Shown: positions 1 through 7,780, counted from the first letter of the stretch. The stretch: 64,000 nt of DNA from Candidatus Aalborgiella aggregata (GCA_016705065.1 JADIYY010000001.1:1078454-1142453); one strand, 5' to 3'. Notes: generated by a model from the letters alone, not told the origin. Numbers and translations: made by a program.

Positions 1-1
1 T

Positions 2-655
2 GCGCCTAATATCACGCTGCTGCACCTGCAAACTCCGCGCACCCATCGTTTCCGTTTTTTAGCAGGCCAAGCGACAACGTTAAGCCTCGAAATTCCAGGC
101 ATAGGCTCTGTCCACGCCAGTTACCCCATGGGTAGCTGTCCGTGTGACGATAGGAATTTGCTGTTTTACATTGAAAAATCTGATTCAGATGCCTTTGCAA
201 AACACTTGTTTGAGGGCGACATTACAGCGGGTACGCAAATATCTGTGCTTGGTCCCACTGGTGATTTCGTTCTTGCTGAAGGTAATAGACCTTTGGTATT
301 TGCAACCTGCGACAATGGATTTGCGCCAATCAAAAGTTTAATTGAGTATGCATTTTCTTTGGATGCCGCACCCTCTTTGTCATTGTTTTGGTTGGCGACT
401 GAAGTTGGCGGACATTATTTAAACAACCAATGCAGGGCTTGGTCTGAAGCTTTAGACCAATTTGAGTACGACCTCATCACCAATGCCGATACGGTAGAGG
501 GAGCGCGTCAAATCGCGCAAACCATGCGGCAAGATTTATTTGATATCAATTGTGATTTTTACATCACAGGACCTGAAGAATTCATCAACACTTTGACACA
601 AGAATTGCGTGATGCGGGCGTACCAGCAGTACAAATTTATAGTCAGATTTTGTAA
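2..655 (+). CDS. Flavin/NAD oxidoreductase, FNR-type module, 5' end outside the window
   Basis: The frame is open from base 2, so the true start lies upstream. The visible 217 residues read as the C-terminal flavin- and NAD-binding halves of a ferredoxin-NADP reductase-like enzyme: FRFLAGQ near residue 20 is the usual start of the flavin domain, FATCDNGFAPIKSLIEYA resembles the NAD-binding ATGTGIAPIKS stretch, and ITGPEEFINTLTQELRDAGV is the typical helix near the C-terminus. The flavin-binding segment ASYPMGSCPCDD is atypical and has two cysteines. A ferredoxin domain may precede it outside the window. It would pass electrons between a reduced nicotinamide and an iron-sulfur or haem partner; the substrate cannot be told. 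The family assignment is fairly safe, the role is not. Confidence 0.7.
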   Translation, partial: APNITLLHLQTPRTHRFRFLAGQATTLSLEIPGIGSVHASYPMGSCPCDDRNLLFYIEKSDSDAFAKHLFEGDITAGTQISVLGPTGDFVLAEGNRPLVFATCDNGFAPIKSLIEYAFSLDAAPSLSLFWLATEVGGHYLNNQCRAWSEALDQFEYDLITNADTVEGARQIAQTMRQDLFDINCDFYITGPEEFINTLTQELRDAGVPAVQIYSQIL

Positions 656-678
656 AACATAAAAAAGTCATATTCCCA

Positions 679-1071
679 ATGAATGAAGTCGTAACTAGTC
701 AACCACGAAACTTAGAGCTGGAACTTGAGATGCAAGCCCCAAGTTGTGCTGGTGGCGAGTCGTTTGCTTTGATGGTGCTTGGCCACAGTATGGCTCCAGA
801 ATTCCAAGAAGGCGAGATCATCATCATAGAACCTGAGGGTTTGGCCAAAGATGGTTCCTATGTGCTGGTTAATCAGCGCGATGAATGGACTTTCAGACAG
901 CTAAAACGGGATGTTGATGATTCATCGACTAGCAACACAGCCAAATGGATACTCCATCCATTGAACCCAAACTTTAGTGATGAGCCCTTGGATAATTTTT
1001 CCGATATCAAAGGCGTCATTATCCAAAAGGCTTTGCCCGGCCGCAGACGCGCGTCCAAATTCTATGTTTAA
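679..1071 (+). CDS. Stand-alone S24 (LexA/UmuD-like) peptidase-domain protein
   Basis: The 130-residue protein is almost only the S24 fold. GHSMAP (Ser37) matches the nucleophile motif of LexA and phage repressors and FRQLKRD (Lys76) supplies the general base; GEIIIIEP and GSYVLV are the flanking strands. There is no N-terminal DNA-binding helix-turn-helix, unlike LexA or CI, so it is not itself an obvious repressor. It starts 23 bases after the oxidoreductase and is followed by two small genes on the same strand, which suggests a small operon. No good ribosome site is seen ahead of the ATG. The role is unknown; self-cleavage or cleavage of a partner is possible because both catalytic residues are kept. 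Confidence 0.7.
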   Translation: MNEVVTSQPRNLELELEMQAPSCAGGESFALMVLGHSMAPEFQEGEIIIIEPEGLAKDGSYVLVNQRDEWTFRQLKRDVDDSSTSNTAKWILHPLNPNFSDEPLDNFSDIKGVIIQKALPGRRRASKFYV

Positions 1072-1124
1072 TCGCACTTGAAAATGTAGCTCATCGTTAT
1101 CCCAATTAAACAAACTATCACCCT

Positions 1125-1343
1125 ATGCCCTACTTTATCTACCGCATCAAACCATTCAATATTTTTGAGAAATTAACCGCTTATGACACGTTTAAAGAAG
1201 CTTCTTCGCAAGCCAAAGACATGCGTTTGAAAGAAGACAAAGCCTCACTCGAAAAAATCAAAGTTATATTTGCGGATGACGAAATCCATGCGGTAGATTT
1301 GCTGTCGCAAGTACGAGAAGCCGGCCCAAAAGGCGATGATTGA
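1125..1343 (+). CDS. Small conserved-looking protein of unknown function
   Basis: The 72-residue protein begins MPYFIYRIKPFNIFEKL, is charged and predicted helical, and has no signal peptide or membrane segment. It carries no cysteine and no motif I recognise. It lies 53 bases after the S24 gene and 41 bases before a cysteine-bearing unknown gene, all on the same strand. It is called a gene because of its normal codon use and regular spacing, not from known homology. Confidence 0.55.
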   Translation: MPYFIYRIKPFNIFEKLTAYDTFKEASSQAKDMRLKEDKASLEKIKVIFADDEIHAVDLLSQVREAGPKGDD

Positions 1344-1384
1344 TGCAATAACCCGTATCAATAACGAATTAAGCGCACTATCAA

Positions 1385-1822
1385 ATGGATGAAAATGCCT
1401 ACCATGCGCATCGCAGTCAGATAAACACCATACCGTGCGTATTTAGCAAAGCCATCTTAGCAGGTTGCGCGCAATGCGAACTTTCAACCAAGCGCTCATT
1501 GGCAGAGCGAGAAATGGTGTCCTGTAATACGCAGATAGCACAAATCAACTGCAGCACACTGCACAGTATATTTCGTGAACGTGCAGCTTTTACGCTGAAA
1601 ATATCACCTGCCAATACCGAAATAGCACACAACAAAGCCATGCAGCTTCAGTGCGGCGGGCTTAAAGGTTTACAAAATGTGTTACAAGCCGATGCCTGTA
1701 ATGTGCACGCCTTGATTCAAAAATCGCTGGAAAAGGAAGACAGCATGGTGGACCTGCCTTGGCAAGAAATTGTCGCTGCGATTGCCTTATGGAAACCAAG
1801 GCAAAGGTTCAAAAACACATAA
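1385..1822 (+). CDS. Cysteine-containing protein of unknown function
   Basis: The 145-residue soluble protein has eight or so cysteines spread over its length: CVFSKAILAGCAQCE near residue 18, VSCNTQIAQINC near residue 45, LQCGGLKGL near residue 88, and one near residue 103. The spacing of these residues with the RERAAFTL segment suggests a conserved domain, perhaps metal- or cluster-binding, but I cannot name the family. It is the last gene of the short plus-strand group and faces the TenA-like gene tail to tail, 26 bases apart. The sulfur-oxidation genes next door make a redox or sulfur-related role possible; this is inference only. Confidence 0.5.
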   Translation: MDENAYHAHRSQINTIPCVFSKAILAGCAQCELSTKRSLAEREMVSCNTQIAQINCSTLHSIFRERAAFTLKISPANTEIAHNKAMQLQCGGLKGLQNVLQADACNVHALIQKSLEKEDSMVDLPWQEIVAAIALWKPRQRFKNT

Positions 1823-1848
1823 ATTTAGTAGATTCTGCTACATTTTGC

Positions 1849-2532
1849 TTAGGCAAATAGCTCGCGTTGCAAGCCATTCAGCTGAACGATTCGTGCATTC
1901 AAATTTAATTCAATCCCCCGCCATAAGGAGTCTCTGTTGATCTGAGAATCCAGATAAGGAAGAATCGCCTCCTCAACAATATGAGAATGGTGCACATCCA
2001 AATCAATGTGTTCAATGAACAGTTGCAAATCATCGTCAGTTAAGCCAGGTACCGTGCGCAAGCCTTTTAGCAGCATGGTGTAGTAAGGTGGAATTGGCCA
2101 CTCCCCTGCGATACCTGCCACACCAATGGCAGCTAACCAATCTTGCCCTTGTGTAATGCGCATCATGGTATCAATATAGGCTTGCTGTTCTGGCAAAATG
2201 GGAGGGTTATTAATCTGATCGTCGGTCAAACCAAGAGCATGTAACAGCTTACGATAGATGGCCATGTGTGAATTTTCTGGATTGCCATTTCCGTACTCAT
2301 CGTACAGAATTTCAGCGAGCACTGACTGGATATTTTCATCAGGCGTGACACCCAGAGCGCATGCCTGATATAGGCGTGTGCGTTGAATATGGGGGTAATA
2401 CAAAAGCGCAAATCTTTGCGCTTGCTCTCGCGTTAAATTGTGGGTGCTGAACAATTGCAAGAATGTATGTTTCAAGAAAGGATGCGCAGCAACCTTCTCT
2501 TTAATAGACGCTAAATACTCTTCTGCACTCAC
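1849..2532 (-). CDS. TenA/PqqC-fold (haem-oxygenase-like) protein, possible di-iron oxidase
   Basis: The protein is about 227 residues and all helical. The motifs ILYDEYGNGNPENSH and IEHIDLDVHHSHIVEE place Glu and His pairs where haem-oxygenase-like di-iron enzymes and PqqC/TenA relatives bind metal or substrate. I place the start at the GTG at 2532 because AGAGGTG lies six bases ahead of it; a GTG three codons earlier is also open. It is the last gene of the minus-strand sulfur-trafficking block, 22 bases after the dsrC-like gene. The substrate is unknown. Thiaminase activity is unlikely, since no thiamine genes adjoin it. Confidence 0.6.
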   Translation of the reverse strand: MSAEEYLASIKEKVAAHPFLKHTFLQLFSTHNLTREQAQRFALLYYPHIQRTRLYQACALGVTPDENIQSVLAEILYDEYGNGNPENSHMAIYRKLLHALGLTDDQINNPPILPEQQAYIDTMMRITQGQDWLAAIGVAGIAGEWPIPPYYTMLLKGLRTVPGLTDDDLQLFIEHIDLDVHHSHIVEEAILPYLDSQINRDSLWRGIELNLNARIVQLNGLQRELFA

Positions 2533-2554
2533 AATTCGCACCTCTAAAACTCAA

Positions 2555-2848
2555 TTAAACACAACCCGTTGGTTTGGGCAAGCCACCATATTTAGTTATT
2601 GGCTTCATGGGGCCAGTCATCCACAATTTGAACACCACCGTTTGATCTTGCTCGATGTACTTGGCAAATTTACGAATCGGTGGAACACTGCCAAATTCCT
2701 CATAGTATTCACGCGCTTTGATGATTTGATTCCACTTTTCATCCGTTAACTCAAATTCATCCACGCGTGCCATTTCGCGCGCAATTTCTTCTGTCCATTC
2801 GCCCATATCGGTGAGATAACCATCTCCATCGCGCTCAGGTAGTGTCAT
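2555..2848 (-). CDS. DsrC/TusE-family sulfur carrier-like protein with a single C-terminal cysteine
   Basis: The 97-residue protein ends GLPKPTGCV, the signature C-terminus of DsrC and TusE, with the reactive Cys at position 96. Canonical DsrC has a second cysteine ten residues earlier; here that stretch (PITKYGGL) has none, so the intramolecular disulfide or trisulfide chemistry of true DsrC is not possible. That makes it more like TusE, which accepts sulfur from TusA-type donors. AAAGGA stands ahead of the ATG. Its companions in the block, tusA and a dsrE-like gene, are the usual partners in cytoplasmic persulfide relay, which supports a role in handing on sulfur from thiosulfate or sulfide oxidation. 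Confidence 0.8.
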   Translation of the reverse strand: MTLPERDGDGYLTDMGEWTEEIAREMARVDEFELTDEKWNQIIKAREYYEEFGSVPPIRKFAKYIEQDQTVVFKLWMTGPMKPITKYGGLPKPTGCV

Positions 2849-2869
2849 GCTAATCCTTTGTATTACTCG

Positions 2870-3604
2870 TTAAAAATCGCCATTCGCAGCAGTTTCCATC
2901 ATCTCATCCATCACTTTACGTATGCGGATAGATTCTTTCCACAATTTTTCATCCATATTATTTGGATTTTTACTCAGGTTCATCCAGCTGATATCCCAAT
3001 CCAATGAAACGATCCAAATGTCCTTATTAGCATCCTCAAGGACAGATACACGGCAAGGGAGGAAAGCGATGAGTTCAGGCGCATAGTCAATGACGCTGCG
3101 TGCCACAACAGAATCACAAAAACTCAGTATCTCAACCCTGGGTGACGGTTTACCCGTTGTTGCTGTGACGTCTTGAGATAGCAATGAAACACCTGTGTAC
3201 TTGAAGTTGTTTTTGTTGGCAACCAATTTCAAGGATTCAATCACTTCGTCAAATTTGACCCCAGGTTTCACCTTGTGTTTGGTAACCATCATCGCCACCA
3301 ATTCACGCACTGAAAGCGGACTGGCTGCCATCATGCTTTGCATCATCATGGTTTTAGCTTCTCTGCTGACAGTAGTCGTCATCGTGTTAGCTGGGTGGTT
3401 TTGCTTTGATGGCATTGGGAATGCCATTGGCGGCATCGCTGGAACAGTTGCTTGTGCCGTTACAACAGACAGCTCGTTATTAACCGTTACGCCCTTTTGA
3501 ACTGTTTGCTTGTCCGCTGCTGCCATCACATTGAGTGCGATACAAGAAGCAAGTAGAACAATCAGACTTTTCGAATAGGATTTCATATATTTTGATAATG
3601 ACAT
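2870..3604 (-). CDS. Secreted DUF302-domain protein
   Basis: The 244-residue protein has an N-terminal hydrophobic segment (SLIVLLASCIALNVMAAA) that reads as a signal peptide, then a Pro/Met-rich linker (MPPMAFPMP and MMMQSMMA), then a DUF302 domain from about residue 110 with VEILSFCD and ELIAFLPCRVSV, the usual paired-cysteine region of that family. A second ATG at 3586 is an alternative start that leaves a shorter signal peptide. DUF302 proteins are poorly understood. The methionine-rich linker resembles the composition of the giant repeat protein just upstream, which may point to a shared compartment or partner. Confidence 0.7.
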   Translation of the reverse strand: MSLSKYMKSYSKSLIVLLASCIALNVMAAADKQTVQKGVTVNNELSVVTAQATVPAMPPMAFPMPSKQNHPANTMTTTVSREAKTMMMQSMMAASPLSVRELVAMMVTKHKVKPGVKFDEVIESLKLVANKNNFKYTGVSLLSQDVTATTGKPSPRVEILSFCDSVVARSVIDYAPELIAFLPCRVSVLEDANKDIWIVSLDWDISWMNLSKNPNNMDEKLWKESIRIRKVMDEMMETAANGDF

Positions 3605-3645
3605 AATTTTTTTACCGTATGTAATTTAAGGTTAATGCATTTGAG

Positions 3646-3685
3646 AAAAAAAAAGTGAATTGCCTTTATGCAAGCAATTCACTTT
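3646..3685 (-). terminator. Strong intrinsic terminator after the methionine-repeat gene
   Basis: A perfect 12-base-pair stem (AAAGTGAATTGC at 3652-3663 with its complement at 3674-3685) and a 10-base loop are followed on the minus strand by a run of T, seen as A at 3646-3654. It lies between the stop of the repeat protein and the start of the DUF302 gene, so most transcripts should end here. Confidence 0.85.
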
Positions 3686-3727
3686 ACATATTTTCATCAT
3701 CCCATTTATAGGACTTTGATCACATCA

Positions 3728-5461
3728 TTATTTCTTAGGAGCTGGCTGAGTCACTGCTTTGTTCATGCTGTTTGTTGCAGTAGCACCGGCATTACCCATG
3801 CTTGTCATGGCACTCATCATGTTCATCATCAATGTAGGATTCATCATTTTCATCATGGCGTCCATCATTGCTGGGTTGGTCATCATGTCCATCCATTGGG
3901 TCATCATTTTCGGATCAGCCATCTTCATCATGCTATTGACCATTTTCGGGTCAGTCATCATGGCAATCATTTGATTCATCAATTTTGGATCAGCCATTTT
4001 CGTCATGGTGTCCATCATGCGTGGGTCAGATGCTATCTTCATCATTGCAGTCATGAATGGCATTTCAGATGTCCACTTGCTCATGGCTGATAAAACTTGA
4101 GGACTTGTAAATACATTCATCCACTGCGTCATCATTTTCGGATCAACCATCTTCATCATGCTGTCGATCATTTTTGGATCGGTCATCATCTTCATGTAGC
4201 TGTCCATCATTTTCGGATCAGCCATCTTCATCATGCTGTCGATCATCTTTGGATCAGTTGCCATCTTCATGTAGCTGTCCATCATTTTCGGATCAGCCAT
4301 CTTCATCATGCTGTCGATCATCTTTGGATCGGTCATCATCTTCATGTAGCTGTCCATCATTTTTGGATCGGCCATCTTCATCATGCTGTCGATCATTTTT
4401 GGATCGGTCATCATCTTCATGTAGCTGTCCATCATTTTTGGATCGGCCATCTTCATCATGCTGTCGATCATTTTTGGATCAGTTGCCATCTTCATGTAGC
4501 TGTCCATCATTTTCGGATCCGCCATCTTCATCATGCTGTCGATCATCTTTGGATCGGTCATCATCTTCATGTAGCTGTCCATCATTTTTGGATCAGCCAT
4601 TTTCATCATGCTGTCGATCATCTTCGGATCGGTTGCCATCTTCATGAAACCATCCATCATTTTCGGATCAGCCATCTTCATCATGCTGTCGATCATCTTT
4701 GGATCGGTCATCATCTTCATGTAGCTGTCCATCATTTTCGGATCAGCCATCTTCATCATGCTGTCGATCATCTTTGGATCGGTCATCATCTTCATGTAGC
4801 TGTCCATCATTTTTGGATCAGCCATTTTCATCATGCTGTCGATCATTTTTGGATCGGTCATCATCTTCATGTAGCTGTCCATCATTTTCGGATCGGCCAT
4901 CTTCATCATGCTGTCCATCATTTTTGGATCAGTCATCATCGCCATCCACTGGTTCATCATCTTGGGATCAGCCATCTTCATCATGCTGTCGATCATCTTC
5001 GGATCGGTTGCCATCTTCATGAAACCGTCCATCATTTTCGGATCGGCCATCTTCATCATGCTGTCGATCATCTTCGGATCAGTTGCCACTTTCATCATGG
5101 CAGTCATGTAAGGCATTTCCGTCGCCCACTTGGTCATGGCATTAATTAACTGTGGATTTGTGAACATGGTCATCCACTGGTTCATGATTTTTGGATCAGC
5201 CATTTTCATCATGCTGTCGATCATCTTGGGATCGGTCATCATGGTCATCCATTGATTTAACATTTTTGGATCGGCCATTTTCAACATGTTTTCGATCATT
5301 TTGGGATCGGAAAATGTATTCATCCATGCTGTAGTTTGTTCTGCAGTAACCGGCACAGCAGGCATAGCAGGCACAGCCATCTGCGCTTGGGCTGCACCAA
5401 TTGTGCATGCCAAAGCTAAAGCGATGGCAATAGAATTTTGTTTAAATTTTGCTGATTTCAT
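3728..5461 (-). CDS. Exported methionine-rich tandem-repeat protein
   Basis: The 577-residue protein has a clear signal peptide (IAIALALACTIGAAQAQ, cleavage near residue 27) and then consists almost wholly of a 25-residue repeat made of two related halves, TDPKMIDSMMKM and ADPKMMDSYMKMM. Nine of the 25 residues are Met. I count about 14 close copies and a few diverged ones at each end. Two non-repeat spacers, containing KWATEMPYMTAMMK and KWTSEMPFMTAMMK, flank the array and are copies of each other. No cysteine remains in the mature part. AGAGGAGA precedes the ATG. It sits inside a sulfur-carrier block, so metal binding, oxidant scavenging or a coat for stored sulfur are possible roles; none is proven. 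I recognise no described family. Confidence 0.85.
   Translation of the reverse strand: MKSAKFKQNSIAIALALACTIGAAQAQMAVPAMPAVPVTAEQTTAWMNTFSDPKMIENMLKMADPKMLNQWMTMMTDPKMIDSMMKMADPKIMNQWMTMFTNPQLINAMTKWATEMPYMTAMMKVATDPKMIDSMMKMADPKMMDGFMKMATDPKMIDSMMKMADPKMMNQWMAMMTDPKMMDSMMKMADPKMMDSYMKMMTDPKMIDSMMKMADPKMMDSYMKMMTDPKMIDSMMKMADPKMMDSYMKMMTDPKMIDSMMKMADPKMMDGFMKMATDPKMIDSMMKMADPKMMDSYMKMMTDPKMIDSMMKMADPKMMDSYMKMATDPKMIDSMMKMADPKMMDSYMKMMTDPKMIDSMMKMADPKMMDSYMKMMTDPKMIDSMMKMADPKMMDSYMKMATDPKMIDSMMKMADPKMMDSYMKMMTDPKMIDSMMKMVDPKMMTQWMNVFTSPQVLSAMSKWTSEMPFMTAMMKIASDPRMMDTMTKMADPKLMNQMIAMMTDPKMVNSMMKMADPKMMTQWMDMMTNPAMMDAMMKMMNPTLMMNMMSAMTSMGNAGATATNSMNKAVTQPAPKK
4138..5090 (-). repeat. 75-bp in-frame tandem array inside the methionine-repeat gene
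   Basis: About 12 to 13 near-identical 75-base units follow each other without spacers. Most differences between units are silent or swap the DSY/DGF and MM/MA variants, which shows recent unit exchange under selection on the protein. Each unit is itself two half-units of 36 and 39 bases that start with the same DPKM-coding sequence. Confidence 0.9.
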
Positions 5462-5538
5462 ATGTCTCCTCTTGTAGTTGTTATGTATATTTCAAATAGG
5501 AATACTTGCTTATATACGAATGTCGAATTGAAAAAAAC

Positions 5539-6648
5539 TTACCTCTGTTGCCACTTCATCGTTAAGGCGGCACCGACAACAATGCCAGCCACAGCGATGA
5601 AAGAACCGATCGCCAAAGTCGAGATACCTGAGATACCCTGACCTACTGTACACCCCATGGCTGTAACGCCACCAAAACCCATTAAAACTGCGCCAAGCAA
5701 TTGACTTCTCAAATCGTCAAACGATGCAAAACCTTCATTCTTCCAACGAAATTTGCCTGTTGAAATGGCATATGCCCAAGAACCTAATGCCACACCAATT
5801 GCGGAGGCAATGCCAAAATTTACTTTTAAAGACTTGTCGGTCCATAACAACAACATTTCTAAAGTCGAGGCAATGGGTCCTACAAAGCTGAACGACTCTA
5901 GAGTACGCGAACCTGTTCCAGAGTAACCCACTTCAAGTGTTTCTGGATTCTCACCAAAACCAACGTAGCCTGTCAAATACCAGGCTGCAACTGCCAAAAG
6001 ACCAATCAAAATTCCAGCAAAAATGTGCGAACCGTTCGCGCGGAACCGTTTGTCCTTGAAAATAAAAATGAACAATGCTGCCACAATGACCGAGCTTGTT
6101 AATGCCAATGCTGTTTTGGCATCCAAACCCAATATTTTCCCAATTACAGATGACAAACCTTGATCCTTCAAACCAAAGGAAGCGAAATCAAAACTGACAG
6201 GGTCTAAAAAATTGGTGCGCCATTGACCGAACAGACCTCTGAGTGTCATGTATGCTGAAATTGCAACAAACACCAACACAACCAAAGAGCGTAGATTGCC
6301 ACCACCAACACGAACTAAGTTCTTATTCGCACAGCCGCCGGCCAATGTCATGCCAATACCAAACGTAAGGCCACCCACAATTAATGATAACCATGGCAAA
6401 GTGCTGCGTTGATAGATGGTTTTAGATAAATCAATGACACCAAAATAATACAAAGCATTGGCACCAGCGATTGCCACAGCCATGGTCAGCAGCCACATGC
6501 GCATACGACCCCAATGCTCCATATTGACGACATCGGAAATCGCACCCATGGTGCAAAAATTCGATTTATTGGCAATCGCACCAAAGATGAAAGCCAAAAT
6601 AAAGCCGCCAAATACAACCATATTTGTCGGCGTCAATATCTCGTTCAT
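5539..6648 (-). CDS. YeeE/YedE-family membrane transporter for a sulfur compound
   Basis: The roughly 369-residue protein has many hydrophobic helices and the three conserved cysteine motifs of the YeeE/YedE family: NFCTMGA near the N-terminus, AGGCANKN near residue 105 and MGCTVGQG near residue 340. In characterised members these cysteines line the path of thiosulfate or sulfide-derived sulfur. I choose the ATG at 6648; a TTG three codons earlier is also open. It lies between a dsrE-like gene and the methionine-repeat gene, so import of thiosulfate or release of sulfur to the cytoplasmic carriers TusA and DsrE is a reasonable role. Confidence 0.85.
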   Translation of the reverse strand: MNEILTPTNMVVFGGFILAFIFGAIANKSNFCTMGAISDVVNMEHWGRMRMWLLTMAVAIAGANALYYFGVIDLSKTIYQRSTLPWLSLIVGGLTFGIGMTLAGGCANKNLVRVGGGNLRSLVVLVFVAISAYMTLRGLFGQWRTNFLDPVSFDFASFGLKDQGLSSVIGKILGLDAKTALALTSSVIVAALFIFIFKDKRFRANGSHIFAGILIGLLAVAAWYLTGYVGFGENPETLEVGYSGTGSRTLESFSFVGPIASTLEMLLLWTDKSLKVNFGIASAIGVALGSWAYAISTGKFRWKNEGFASFDDLRSQLLGAVLMGFGGVTAMGCTVGQGISGISTLAIGSFIAVAGIVVGAALTMKWQQR

Positions 6649-6676
6649 AGTAACCAAAGTTATTGTTTAGGGGAAA

Positions 6677-6701
6677 TAAAAAAGGTGATACTGGGTATCA
6701 C
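6677..6701 (-). terminator. Hairpin with T run after the dsrE-like gene
   Basis: GTGATAC (6685-6691) pairs with GTATCAC (6695-6701) across a three-base loop, and on the minus strand a T run follows (A at 6677-6683). It separates tusA-dsrE from the transporter gene and may work as a partial terminator. Confidence 0.6.
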
Positions 6702-6713
6702 TTTTTGCGTATT

Positions 6714-7184
6714 TTAGATAAACAGGCAAACGTCTGATTCGCCTGCAAACTTCATGAATGTTGCGGCACCACCATATTCGACATCTTTGATGAAATCGCT
6801 GGTTTCAAACTCAAATAAATCAACCGTCATTTGGCAAGCAACAAACTTCACATCCGCTTCCAAACAGAGATCGCGAAGCTCTTGTAATGATGCAACGCCT
6901 TTTGATTTCATCTTGTTTTTCATCATCATGGTCGCCATTGATTCCATGCCAGGCAACATTTGGACCATAACTGGCATGGGCACGGGCATGGGCATTGCAG
7001 GGTTGGCCAATGGGCTGATTTTGACATCACTCAAGTCTTTTTTCAACAATGTGAGACCGTAGAAAGTGAAGAAAATTTGCACATCCCAACCCAATGCGGC
7101 GGCTGTTGATGCCAAAATGAATGGCGGGTAAGCCATGTCCAAAGTGCCTTTGGTGGCAATGAGTGCCATTTTTTTAGTAGCCAT
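6714..7184 (-). CDS. DsrE/DsrF-family (DsrE2-like) sulfur transfer protein
   Basis: The 156-residue protein opens with KKMALIATKGTLDMAYPPFI, the first strand and helix of the DsrE2 group, and has the Pro/Met-rich insertion NPAMPMPVPMP near residue 61. VKFVACQMTVDLF near residue 117 carries the conserved cysteine thought to hold a persulfide; Cys107 is nearby. AAGGGAGA lies ahead of the ATG. DsrE2 proteins occur together with TusA in sulfur oxidisers and act in cytoplasmic or membrane-side sulfur relay. The neighbours tusA and yeeE fit this. Confidence 0.85.
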   Translation of the reverse strand: MATKKMALIATKGTLDMAYPPFILASTAAALGWDVQIFFTFYGLTLLKKDLSDVKISPLANPAMPMPVPMPVMVQMLPGMESMATMMMKNKMKSKGVASLQELRDLCLEADVKFVACQMTVDLFEFETSDFIKDVEYGGAATFMKFAGESDVCLFI

Positions 7185-7254
7185 TTTTGTCTCCCTTATG
7201 TTATAGATATATTTTTTGCTAGATTTAATCTAAATGTAGATACCAAAAATCAGC

Positions 7255-7482
7255 TTATGCTTTTTTGATAAAGAACACAAATTTGCCAGCCTCTTCACCT
7301 TGCTGTAGCAAAGCGTGACCTGTTTGTTCAGCAAAAGCGGCCATGTCGCAAACAGAACCTGGATCAGTGGAAATAACGCGCAGCACTTGACCTGATGTCA
7401 TGTCTTGCAGTGATTTCTTCGTCTTTACGATTGGCAGTGGGCAAGCCAAACCTGATGCGTCAAATTCTTTGTTAAATTCCAT
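7255..7482 (-). CDS. tusA: TusA sulfur carrier protein
   Basis: This is a 75-residue protein with the SirA/TusA signature ASGLACPLPIVKTKKSL; Cys14 in CPLP is the persulfide-bearing residue. The start is the ATG at 7482, because GGAG stands at the right distance ahead of it and the homology begins here. A longer open frame upstream has no homology. In sulfur oxidisers TusA carries sulfane sulfur between rhodanese or DsrE-type proteins and downstream acceptors such as DsrC or the Hdr-like complex. It is the first gene of the minus-strand block and is divergent from soxY. Confidence 0.92.
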   Translation of the reverse strand: MEFNKEFDASGLACPLPIVKTKKSLQDMTSGQVLRVISTDPGSVCDMAAFAEQTGHALLQQGEEAGKFVFFIKKA

Positions 7483-7730
7483 GAAATACTCCGTAAATTG
7501 TGGTTGATCAAACCGATAGTGTAGAAGAAAAGTACGAACACTCTCGTAGACGCTATATGCACCTAGAGAACGCCCACGATTCTTGTGGAGTTGTCCAGCA
7601 TCGTCTATCACCGCAAAGGGTAATACCCACTTACCCATTAGGGTTACGTCACCATTTGCCAGACAAAATTCGCCCGAATTTGACTGTATTCTTACAAATC
7701 TCGCTGCAAAACAATTTTATACATAAAATC

Positions 7731-7780
7731 AGGCTGTAGACTTTGTATTGATTGCCTAAGACGCTATTTTATTTATAGCA
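7731..7780 (+). repeat. Dispersed 50-bp element, copy 1 (intergenic)
   Basis: The core TATTGATTGCCTAAG is followed by GCTATTTTATTTATAGCA, the second hairpin of the family. The first hairpin region (GGCTGTAG) is present but its right arm has diverged. This copy lies between tusA and soxY. Confidence 0.75.

Noticed and set aside
1849..2532. Thiaminase II (TenA) function for the TenA-fold gene
   Set aside because: The Glu/His pattern suits di-iron relatives better and no thiamin gene lies nearby; only the fold is claimed.
4138..5090. Regular direct repeats as a CRISPR array
   Set aside because: Units follow each other without unique spacers and are in-frame coding sequence.
4097..5149. Long open frames opposite the Met-repeat gene, giving His- or Ser-rich repeats
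   Set aside because: They exist only because the 75-bp unit is a multiple of three and lacks stops in these frames; no signal peptide, ribosome site or homology supports them.
7255..7638. Longer TusA with a 52-residue N-terminal extension
   Set aside because: Homology and the ribosome site both point to the ATG at 7482; the extension lies in the control region.
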